Source: Deltaproteobacteria bacterium (GTDB lineage: Bacteria > Myxococcota_A > UBA9160 > SMWR01). Taken from it: DNA of 12,314 bases. Below, one piece after another: positions 5,772 to 12,314 of the stretch (position 1 is the stretch's first letter; each line of letters starts with the position of its first letter). The stretch lies in assembly GCA_029261905.1 (NCBI GenBank), contig JAJDAM010000549.1:1-12314 (forward strand). Direction: 5' to 3'. Made by a program: the position numbers and the translations under genes. The notes beneath the pieces are model-generated. The model had not been told where the DNA came from. It searched no databases and saw only the letters and a program-made list of their open reading frames with translations.

Positions 5772-7057
5772 CCGCCCTCATCGATTCCTTGAAGCTCGGT
5801 CTTCCGATGCTGCTGTTGGTGATCGCGGGCTTCTGGGTGGCATTTCGATTCGTCGAGCCCGCACCCCCAGCCGAGATCGTGCTTGCCAGCGGAGAACCCG
5901 GCGGTGCGTACGCTGGCTTTGGAGAACGCTATCGCGAGGCGCTCGCCGAGTACGAAATCGACGTAGAGGTTCGGTACACAGCGGGCTCGGTCGAAAATCT
6001 CGAACTTCTGCGAAACGGAGAGGTCGACGTTGCCTTCGTGCAGGGGGGTGTGGCCGATCTCGAGCGCGACGCAGCCCTGGCATCGCTGGGTAGCCTCTAC
6101 TTCGAGCCCTTGTGGATTTTTCAGCGCAGCGACGGTGCAGCCGCACTGCTGTCGGACCTTTCCGGACGTCGCGTGAACGCGGGCGCAGAGGGCAGTGGCA
6201 CGCGGGCGATCGCTCTGCAGTTGCTTCGCGCGAACGGCTTGACGGATGTGCCGTCGGCACTCTCCAGCACCGAAGCGGCGAATGCACTCCGCGCGGGGGA
6301 ACTCGACGCAGCGTTCTTTGTTGCCTCGGCAGACTCGCCGATCGTGCGCACGCTTCTGGTAGACCCTTCCCTCGTACTTCTTTCTGTCGAGAGGGGCGAC
6401 GGCTACGTGCGCATTTTCCACTATCTGACGCGCCTCACGCTTCCGCGTGGAGTAATCGACTTCGCGGCCGACATCCCGAGCGCCGACGTTTCATTGATCG
6501 CCCCGGCAGCGAATCTCGTGGTGGGCGAGAACATCCATCCGGCTGTCGTCGATCTGTTGCTGTTGGCCGCTACCCGCATCCACAGTCGGCCCGACGTCTT
6601 CTCGGAATCCGGCGATTTTCCCACATCGCGTTTCTCCGACCTCACGGTCCGCCCCGAAGCAACGCGCTACTACAAGAACGGCCCGCCGCTTCTTCAGCGA
6701 TACCTGCCCTTCTGGTTGGCCACGCTCGTCGACCGGCTGAAGGTGATGCTGATCCCGCTCGTCGCGGTACTGTTTCCGCTGTTTCGGGCCTTCCCTCCTG
6801 TGTACCGCTGGCGAGTTCGGTCGCGGATCTATCGCTGGTACAAGGAGCTGCGCGAAATCGATCCCGAGACGATCGAGCGCGGCGGCGGCGAGGGCCTCGA
6901 ATCCGCGCTGCGCGAGGTCGAACGCATCGAGGACGAGGTCTCGAAGGTTCCGACGCCCCCGTCCTACGGTCAAGAACTCTACGATCTACGCCTCCATGTG
7001 GACTTCGTGCGCACCCGCCTCGCCAAGCGCAAGGCCAGCGGGGAACAAGAGAACTAA
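5768..7057 (+). CDS. TAXI-family solute-binding protein with C-terminal membrane anchor
   Basis: A 429-residue membrane-tethered binding protein. Seen: an N-terminal TM segment (about 11-29, LPMLLLVIAGFWVAF) acting as signal anchor; a periplasmic binding domain about 35-310 with GEPGGAYAGFG, NLELLRNGEVDVAFVQGG, RVNAGAEGSGTRAIALQLLRANGL and ANALRAGELDAAFFVAS, all typical of the TAXI branch of TRAP binding proteins; a second TM (about 324-339) with a hydrophobic lead-in; a basic juxtamembrane patch; and a cytoplasmic helical tail (about 350-429) rich in Glu, Arg and Lys. Classical TAXI proteins are free periplasmic proteins of about 320 residues; this longer double-anchored form also occurs. 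No TRAP permease gene is in the window. Start GTG 5768 overlaps the hydrolase stop. Ligand unknown; the cytoplasmic tail hints at signalling or scaffold contact. Confidence 0.88.
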   Translation: MTALIDSLKLGLPMLLLVIAGFWVAFRFVEPAPPAEIVLASGEPGGAYAGFGERYREALAEYEIDVEVRYTAGSVENLELLRNGEVDVAFVQGGVADLERDAALASLGSLYFEPLWIFQRSDGAAALLSDLSGRRVNAGAEGSGTRAIALQLLRANGLTDVPSALSSTEAANALRAGELDAAFFVASADSPIVRTLLVDPSLVLLSVERGDGYVRIFHYLTRLTLPRGVIDFAADIPSADVSLIAPAANLVVGENIHPAVVDLLLLAATRIHSRPDVFSESGDFPTSRFSDLTVRPEATRYYKNGPPLLQRYLPFWLATLVDRLKVMLIPLVAVLFPLFRAFPPVYRWRVRSRIYRWYKELREIDPETIERGGGEGLESALREVERIEDEVSKVPTPPSYGQELYDLRLHVDFVRTRLAKRKASGEQEN

Positions 7058-7067
7058 CGGAGTCGGA

Positions 7068-8927
7068 TCACCGAGAAGCAGCGATGAGTTTGAGCAACTC
7101 GTCTCCGGGAATCGGACGACTGAACAGGTAGCCCTGGAAGCATTCGCAGCCGTTTTCGGCGAGGAAGGCGCGCTGCTCTTCGGTCTCGACCCCTTCGGCT
7201 ACGAGAAACAGACCGAGTACGCGGGCGAAGGCGATGATCGCGGTCACGATGGCGGCGGAGTCCTGGTCGTCCGGAACACCCTGCATGAACGAGCGATCGA
7301 TCTTGAGCTCGTCGATCGGGAAGCGCTTGAGCGAAGCGAGCGACGAGTAGCCGGTGCCAAAGTCATCGATCGAGACCTTCGCACCCATTCGCTGGATTGC
7401 TTCGAGCATGCGCGAGGTCTCTGCCGGGTTTTCGATGATCAGGCTTTCGGTCATCTCGATCGTCAGGTACCGCGGCTCCAGACCACTGTCGTCGAGAGCG
7501 CTGCGCACGGTGCCGACGAAGTTGTCACTCAGAAACTGACGCGCAGAGACATTGACCGCGACCGAAATGGGCGGAAGCCCTGCATCCTGCCAGCGCTTGT
7601 TTTCCTGGCAGGCCGCACGCAGTGCCCACTCACCCATCTCACCGATGAGATCTGCGTCTTCGGCAATGGGAATGAACTGATCGGGTGGAATCATTCCGAG
7701 CTCTCCATGATCCCAGCGCATCAGCGCCTCGCAACCCATGATTCGACCGGTACGGATGTCGACCTTGGGCTGATAATGAAGCCTGAGTTCTTTTCGCTCC
7801 ACGGCGCCTCGAAGTTCGGTTTCGAGGCTCAATCGATCTGCGCTCGCCTCATCGAGCGAGTGGTCATAGAACTGATAGGTGTTGCGACCACGCTTCTTCG
7901 CGTAACTCATCGCTACGTCGGCGTTTGCGAGCAGTGCGTTGAGATTCTGCGCATCCCCCGGGAAGAGCGCGATGCCGATGCTCGCCGTCACGAAGACGTC
8001 GCGACCCGCCAGATGGAAGGGCTCCGACAGACTCGCGAGGATCCGACGCGCCACGGAGGTTGCGGCATCCAGAGCGCCATCGCCGGGCAGCAACAGTGAA
8101 AATTCGTCACCACCGACGCGCGAGAGAGGCTCCTTTTCGTCGCTAACACCGGGAATGCCGAGGTAGTCGGTGGGGCGCATCGAGAGTTCGAGCCGCTCCG
8201 CTACGCCGCGTAGCAGCGCATCTCCGACACTGTGTCCGATCGCGTCATTGATCTGCTGGAAGCGGTCGAGATCGATGTGCAACAACGCGCATTCGGTCGA
8301 CTGTACTTGCGCGCGCAGCAATGTCCGACCCAGTTGGTCCATGAAGAACCTGCGGTTCGGCAAACCAGTCAGGGCGTCGTAGAAAGCGAGACGATCCTGG
8401 TAGGCCTTGGCGGCCAGCGTATTGCGCAGGCGGAGAGCGAGTTCACTCGGGTCGACGGGCTTCCCGAGGAAATCCGTGGCGCCGAGTTCCAGAGCCCGGT
8501 GTTTGGTCTCGGCGTCCGTAGAAGAGGTCAGGATCAATACGGGAATGTGACTGACGTGTTCGTGGTGCCGGATGCGTTCCAGGATCTCGAGCCCATCGAT
8601 GTGGGGCATCATCAGATCGAGCAGCAGCACGTCGGGCCGTTCGCACTCGAGCCACTCCATCGCTTCGCGGGGATCCGAGGTCGTGATGAAGCGCTCGTAA
8701 CCTTCGCCTTGAAGGAACATCGTGAGCACTTCGATCGTGGTGGGTTCGTCGTCGACGATCATGATCGCCGACGAGGCGAATGGGTTCTTCGCCTGGATCG
8801 GTTGGGACGAAACCTCGCTGTTCGAGATGGGCGCAAGTTCATCCGTTGGGCTCACGATTTCATGCACGTTGCGTGCTGACCCATCGTTCAACTCGCTGTC
8901 ATTTCCGCGGCGATTTCGATCCGTCAT
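7068..8927 (-). CDS. Response regulator with GGDEF and EAL domains (c-di-GMP turnover)
   Basis: A 619-residue cytoplasmic output protein. Seen: an unstructured polar N-terminus (1-52); receiver about 54-170 with D59/D60, phosphoacceptor D104 (LLLDLMMP), T134 and K156; GGDEF domain about 180-355 with DALTGLPNRR, metal site DLDRF, and an intact GGDEF at 272-276; and EAL domain about 368-615 with C-EAL-MRW (400-402), NVSARQF (N459), IEMTE (E491), IDDFGTG (D521, D522), LKID (K542), AEGVETEEQ and QGYLFSRP. Both catalytic sites look complete, so it could make and break c-di-GMP. Between RPTD (251-254, where the inhibitory RxxD normally stands) and GGDEF there are 17 residues instead of 5, so the I-site geometry is altered. 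Start ATG 8925-8927 has GGCGGAGAG just upstream. It follows the hybrid kinase gene by 83 bases and is its likely phosphorelay target. It ends 10 bases from the convergent TAXI gene. Confidence 0.95.
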   Translation of the reverse strand: MTDRNRRGNDSELNDGSARNVHEIVSPTDELAPISNSEVSSQPIQAKNPFASSAIMIVDDEPTTIEVLTMFLQGEGYERFITTSDPREAMEWLECERPDVLLLDLMMPHIDGLEILERIRHHEHVSHIPVLILTSSTDAETKHRALELGATDFLGKPVDPSELALRLRNTLAAKAYQDRLAFYDALTGLPNRRFFMDQLGRTLLRAQVQSTECALLHIDLDRFQQINDAIGHSVGDALLRGVAERLELSMRPTDYLGIPGVSDEKEPLSRVGGDEFSLLLPGDGALDAATSVARRILASLSEPFHLAGRDVFVTASIGIALFPGDAQNLNALLANADVAMSYAKKRGRNTYQFYDHSLDEASADRLSLETELRGAVERKELRLHYQPKVDIRTGRIMGCEALMRWDHGELGMIPPDQFIPIAEDADLIGEMGEWALRAACQENKRWQDAGLPPISVAVNVSARQFLSDNFVGTVRSALDDSGLEPRYLTIEMTESLIIENPAETSRMLEAIQRMGAKVSIDDFGTGYSSLASLKRFPIDELKIDRSFMQGVPDDQDSAAIVTAIIAFARVLGLFLVAEGVETEEQRAFLAENGCECFQGYLFSRPIPGDELLKLIAASR

Positions 8928-9010
8928 GACTCTCCGCCTCCCACGTCTGCTCTTCTTCCGATCGCCGAGCGGGATGATCGATGCAGGGGCGTTCGGAAAT
9001 TGATGCCCAT
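8928..9010 (-). other. Gap between hybrid kinase and GGDEF-EAL genes
   Basis: 83 bases with the ribosome site of the GGDEF-EAL gene and no convincing terminator or promoter, so read-through from the kinase gene is the simplest view. Confidence 0.4.
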
Positions 9011-11545
9011 CTAGACGACACCCAGGTCGATTCGGTCCGCCAACGCGTGGACTTCCTCGAGTACCAGGCTCACTTCGTTCGACTTGCCTTCCTTGGCGAG
9101 AGCCTCGAGCTGACTTGCCGGATCGCCGAAGGCATCGAAACCCACCATGCCGGCCGCGCCTTTCAGCCAGTGCGCCAGCGCGGCAAGTTCGGTGAGGTCA
9201 CCCCCATCGACACACACCTGCATCTGCTCGAGTTTCTGTGTCAGCGTCGAGACGAACTTTTCTACCGTGGGTCGGAACTTGGGATTCGAGGCGAGGCGAG
9301 ACGTCACCGGCACGCCGAAAGATGAGGCATCGGCCGGCGCAGAAGCCGAGTCCAGCAAGGAACGCTCGACGATTTCTGCCCCCTGTCCGGTACCACCAGC
9401 AGGCGAAGGAACGGGGCACGGCACGGCTTCGCCGTGAACACGCACCCCACCCAGTCGCTCGGCCAAATACTCGACGAGTCGGTCGAGGTCCACGGGCTTG
9501 GTCAGGTATGCGGTGCAGCCAGCAGCCAGACACCTCTTTTCGAAACCCTTCATCGCGTCGGCGGTGAGCGCAATGATCGGCGCTTCGTAGCCCTGCTCGC
9601 GAAGCTTTCGGGCCGCCGTGTAGCCGTCCATGACGGGCATCTGCATGTCCATCAGCACGATGTCGTAGGGCTGCGCGGTCGCCTTCTCGACTCCGATCTG
9701 TCCGTTTGCGGCGCAATCGACCGTCAGCCCGACATCGCCCAGCACAACCTGGAGGAGTTCACAGTTTTCTTCGCCGTCGTCCACGACCAGCACACGTCGC
9801 GGCGGAAATCGCCAGCGACCCTTGTCATCCATTCCGACACGGGATTGCGATCGCATAGCATCATGCGCGCCGATCATCGGGACGCCGTCGAGCGGGCCGG
9901 GATCGATGGTTGTCGTAAAGGTGCTTCCCTGGCCGGGGCTGCTGTTCACCACGATGTCGCCGCCCATCAGCCGCGCGAAGCGGCGGCTGATCGGGAGGCC
10001 GAGGCCAGTCCCGCCGAACCTGCGCGTGACGGAGTTGTCGGCCTGCACGAATTCGTCGAAGATCGATTCGTAGGCGGATTCGGGAAGGCCGATCCCGCTG
10101 TCCCGCACCGACAGTTCGAAGCGTGGCTCGTCGCCATCTCGACGGAGACGGGCAATCACGCGAACACCCCCTTGCTCGGTGAACTTGATTGCGTTGGACA
10201 CGAGGTTGGTCGCGATCTGTCGCAGCCGCGTCGGATCCGAGAGGATCGTCTCGGGAATCTCGCCCTCTACCTCGAAGTCGAGTCCGATGTTCTTCTCGCG
10301 CGCCTTGACTGACAAAACCGAGATTACCTCGCTCACGACCCCGTGGGCCGGGAAGCGGATCTCCTCCAGGTCGACGTGCCCCGACTCGATCTTCGACAGG
10401 TCGAGAACATCGTTGATGAGTTGCAGCAGATGCTCGCCGCTGGACCGGATCGTCTCGAGGTACTTCTGGCGGTCCTTCTCATCGTTGACGAAGCCCCGCT
10501 TCAAGACCTCGGTGAAACCGAGAATTGCGTTCATCGGTGTCCGAATTTCGTGGCTCATGTTCGCGAGGAACTCGCTCTTCGCCTGATTCGCAGCCTCGGC
10601 TTCCTCCTTGGCAAGCGAGAGCTCGACCTTGTGCTCTTCGAGCTGCGTGACGTCGTCCAGACTGATGAGTACGCCGCCTGGCTTGCCTCCACTGCCGAGA
10701 ACCGGAGCACAGTTGACGATGAAGGTCCGTACGTCGTCGTCGCTGTCTTGCAACAACACGATGTCGTTCATGCGCGCTTCGCCATCGCTCATGGTGGAGC
10801 GCCACGGGAAGTCGTCCGGGTCAAACGGCGTGCCGTCGGCGTTCACCCACGGCAGCTGCAAGATCTTGCGGCCCGTCAGTTCATCCGCGCTGTGCCCGAC
10901 GATGCCTGCCACCGCACGGTTCGCCAGCACGATCCGCTCCTTCATGTCCACGACGAGCAGACCTTCTGCGAGCGTGTCGAGTGCCGAGCGCACGTGGGGG
11001 GGCACCGCCTGAGAAGGATCCAGATGCTGGAGCATCTTGTGCAGGTAGATGTAAAAGAGAACGAAGGCGATCAACGCGACGAAGGCTACGAGTCGAACCC
11101 GGGGATCGTGGATCCAGCCCAGAGTACCGCCGGCTGAAAGCGGCTCGAAGCGGAGTTCCACTTGCCCCCAGCGGTACCCTGCACTCCAGATCGGAACCAC
11201 GATCTGTGCCGCCGTCGAATACGTGTCTCCATCGTGGGTCCAGGCGGTTTCGTGGTCCGCGACGCTTACCAGCGCGTGCCCATCCGAGCGCCGAACACCC
11301 GCAGACAGCAAGTCTGCGTTTCGCTCGACTACGATTTCGAGTGTCATTTCGAGGCGACGCAGCTCAGCCTGGGTGACGAGCACCGATCCACTCACCGCCA
11401 TCGCCTCTGCGAGAGCTGCACGCCCTTCGCGAACCGCACGCTGCCGATCGGGGACGAGATCCAACGCCACCGCAACCAGCAGCAGCGTGACGAGCAGGAA
11501 GGTCTGACCCAGCGCGATGTGCGCCTTTGCGTTCAGGAAACTCAA
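9011..11545 (-). CDS. Membrane hybrid sensor histidine kinase with receiver and Hpt domains
   Basis: An 844-residue inner-membrane sensor. Seen in order: TM1 about 11-31; a periplasmic or sensory region about 32-148; TM2 about 151-168; PAS about 182-300 (LDTLAEGLLVVDMKERIVLANRAV); a coiled linker; HisKA with H332 (NMSHEIRTPMNAILGF); HATPase with N451, G1 box DSGIGL (482-487) and G2 GGTGLGL (511-517); receiver with D589/D590, phosphoacceptor D633 (LMDMQMPVMDG), T661 and K683; a Pro/Ala/Ser linker about 700-745; and an Hpt domain with H792 (AHWLKGAAG). All relay residues are present. Start TTG 11545 overlaps the upstream TGA (TTGA), the only arrangement that keeps TM1 at the N-terminus. From memory, kinases with this sensor region often sit beside genes for giant adhesins, which matches the upstream gene here. 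The probable partner is the receiver-GGDEF-EAL protein downstream. Confidence 0.95.
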   Translation of the reverse strand: MSFLNAKAHIALGQTFLLVTLLLVAVALDLVPDRQRAVREGRAALAEAMAVSGSVLVTQAELRRLEMTLEIVVERNADLLSAGVRRSDGHALVSVADHETAWTHDGDTYSTAAQIVVPIWSAGYRWGQVELRFEPLSAGGTLGWIHDPRVRLVAFVALIAFVLFYIYLHKMLQHLDPSQAVPPHVRSALDTLAEGLLVVDMKERIVLANRAVAGIVGHSADELTGRKILQLPWVNADGTPFDPDDFPWRSTMSDGEARMNDIVLLQDSDDDVRTFIVNCAPVLGSGGKPGGVLISLDDVTQLEEHKVELSLAKEEAEAANQAKSEFLANMSHEIRTPMNAILGFTEVLKRGFVNDEKDRQKYLETIRSSGEHLLQLINDVLDLSKIESGHVDLEEIRFPAHGVVSEVISVLSVKAREKNIGLDFEVEGEIPETILSDPTRLRQIATNLVSNAIKFTEQGGVRVIARLRRDGDEPRFELSVRDSGIGLPESAYESIFDEFVQADNSVTRRFGGTGLGLPISRRFARLMGGDIVVNSSPGQGSTFTTTIDPGPLDGVPMIGAHDAMRSQSRVGMDDKGRWRFPPRRVLVVDDGEENCELLQVVLGDVGLTVDCAANGQIGVEKATAQPYDIVLMDMQMPVMDGYTAARKLREQGYEAPIIALTADAMKGFEKRCLAAGCTAYLTKPVDLDRLVEYLAERLGGVRVHGEAVPCPVPSPAGGTGQGAEIVERSLLDSASAPADASSFGVPVTSRLASNPKFRPTVEKFVSTLTQKLEQMQVCVDGGDLTELAALAHWLKGAAGMVGFDAFGDPASQLEALAKEGKSNEVSLVLEEVHALADRIDLGVV

Positions 11546-12051
11546 GCGGATTCTCGATTCTCGGCGTTTTGCGTCGCGTCGGAGGGGTCGTCGTCGTCTG
11601 ACTCATCGGCATCCGCACCAGCTTGCACGAGCGAGTCGAGCGATTCGCTTTCATCTTCGCCGTCATCTGGGCCGAGATGCGCGAGGATCGGGACCGGATC
11701 GATCAGTCGCCAAGCCGGCAATGACGTGAGCAGGCTTGCGATCAGCAGCCCGCCCCGCGTCAGCCACAGCACGTAGCCGACCGAGAGCCCCGTCGTGACT
11801 GCAACGCTCGAACCGAGCAGCCGCGCTTCGAGGCCGCTGAGAATCGCGAGGTCTTCGTTCGCCTGGTCGAGTTGGCCCAGGAACTCTCTGCGGGCTCCCT
11901 GAAAGATCAACTCGATCAGCGCGTCGGCTCCGAGATCACTCCGACCCGAATAGATGTCGCTCAAGACGTCAGCCGGGCTACGGCCGCTCGCCGCATCGAT
12001 CCGGTCCTCTCGCGTGCGCCCGGATTCTTCCACCACATCGCTATCGAACAC
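11542..12051 (-). CDS. Short protein resembling the C-terminal membrane anchor of giant adhesins
   Basis: 169 residues. Seen: a polar N-terminal half (ADVLSDIYSG..., ALIELIFQGARREFLGQLDQAN), then GLEARLLGSSVAVTTGLSVGYVLW and RGGLLIASLLTSLPAWRLIDPVPIL, which form one or two hydrophobic segments (about 80-118), then a very acidic tail (DDGEDESESLDSL, DESDDDDPSD). From memory, the hydrophobic block and the following acidic tail closely match the end of very large repeat proteins (cadherin/VCBS type) in Gram-negative bacteria; here the repeats are absent. Start GTG 12051 is the first start codon in a frame that stays open back to a stop at 12277-12279, with no good ribosome site. It could be a genuine small membrane protein, a truncated remnant, or the end of a gene cut at a sequence junction near 12110. 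Its stop overlaps the kinase start, so it is tied to that gene. Confidence 0.7.
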   Translation of the reverse strand: MFDSDVVEESGRTREDRIDAASGRSPADVLSDIYSGRSDLGADALIELIFQGARREFLGQLDQANEDLAILSGLEARLLGSSVAVTTGLSVGYVLWLTRGGLLIASLLTSLPAWRLIDPVPILAHLGPDDGEDESESLDSLVQAGADADESDDDDPSDATQNAENRESA

Positions 12052-12109
12052 GACCCGGAGCGGAATCGATCCGATCGCCTGCGGGCCGACCGAGTAGGCC
12101 GCGTCGGGC

Positions 12110-12314
12110 TCAGCTCCTGGCGCGCGCGCGGGAGTTCGTCTGCTTGAGGAACAGGTAGTACATCTGGCCCTCGAGGACGGTCTCGCCGGCGCGCTGCTCG
12201 GCCAGGTCGCCGGTGCCGAGATAGAGGTCCGCGCGGCCCGCGGTGCGGATCGCGCCGCCGGTGTCCTGGTCGAGCATCAGCTTGCGGAAGCTGCGCCCGC
12301 CGCGCTCACGACCG
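12110..12314 (-). CDS. mltA: MltA-type membrane-bound lytic murein transglycosylase, C-terminal 3D domain (5' part beyond right edge)
   Basis: About 67 codons of the C-terminus are visible, ending at TGA 12110-12112. Seen: KLMLDQDTGGAIRTAGRADL and YLGTGDLAEQRAGETVLEG, then MYYLFLK. Family knowledge: DxGGAI followed by a RADLYxGxG-like stretch is the signature of the 3D domain of MltA, and the aspartate of D-T-G-G corresponds to the catalytic acid (D308 in E. coli). The enzyme cleaves peptidoglycan glycan strands to 1,6-anhydro products at the outer membrane. The visible part is intact. Base composition is about 75% G+C, clearly above the rest of the window, with almost only C/G-ending codons. 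It lies 58 bases before the adhesin-anchor gene on the same strand. Confidence 0.88.
   Translation of the reverse strand, partial: GRERGGRSFRKLMLDQDTGGAIRTAGRADLYLGTGDLAEQRAGETVLEGQMYYLFLKQTNSRARARS

Noticed and set aside
7030..7090. Bidirectional terminator between the convergent TAXI and GGDEF-EAL genes
   Set aside because: The gap is only 10 bases, and the best stem (TCGG-N4-CCGA) is four pairs without a T-run on either side.
6996..8099. Long plus-strand open frame (367 codons) running into the GGDEF-EAL gene
   Set aside because: It is antisense to the clearly conserved EAL domain and has no family-like motif; an effect of codon bias in a G+C-rich gene.
9434..10312. Plus-strand open frame opposite the hybrid kinase
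   Set aside because: It lies over conserved HATPase and receiver codons on the other strand, with no ribosome site or recognisable domain.

Overview
The window is about 60% G+C, rising to about 75% in the last 200 bases. It looks like part of a free-living, envelope-rich Gram-negative chromosome. Grounds for this are PEP-CTERM proteins, a sigma-54 activator, an MltA-type murein transglycosylase, a TAXI-type binding protein and heavy two-component and c-di-GMP signalling. I would guess a deltaproteobacterium-like lineage (Myxococcota, Binatota or similar), but no marker gene fixes this. I see no rRNA, tRNA, CRISPR array, insertion sequence or phage gene.

Left part (1-1886): a divergent pair. 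A FixL-like PAS sensor is cut by the left edge on the minus strand. A sigma-54-dependent response regulator (receiver, AAA+, Fis HTH) lies on the plus strand. The 78-base gap between them carries two short palindromes.

Middle part (2004-7057), all plus strand: an O6-methylguanine-DNA methyltransferase; a tight two-gene unit of a ribbon-helix-helix regulator and a VOC-fold protein, with a CTAGC-N2-GCTAG palindrome over the predicted -10; two tandem paralogous PEP-CTERM proteins without a visible exosortase; and an alpha/beta hydrolase whose stop overlaps the GTG start of a membrane-anchored TAXI-type binding protein.

Right part (7068-12314), all minus strand and convergent with the middle part. 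Reading leftward: the end of an MltA-type lytic transglycosylase; a short protein resembling only the C-terminal membrane anchor of giant adhesins; a hybrid histidine kinase (two TM segments, PAS, HisKA/HATPase, receiver, Hpt) coupled to it by a TTGA overlap; and a receiver-GGDEF-EAL protein. The last two together hold every phosphotransfer site of a His-Asp-His-Asp relay ending in c-di-GMP metabolism. The likely theme of this arm is envelope or surface sensing feeding c-di-GMP control.

Most striking points: the self-contained RHH/VOC module with its operator-like palindrome, the adhesin-anchor/kinase/c-di-GMP relay, the composition jump at the right end, and a strong excess of CGATCG across the window.
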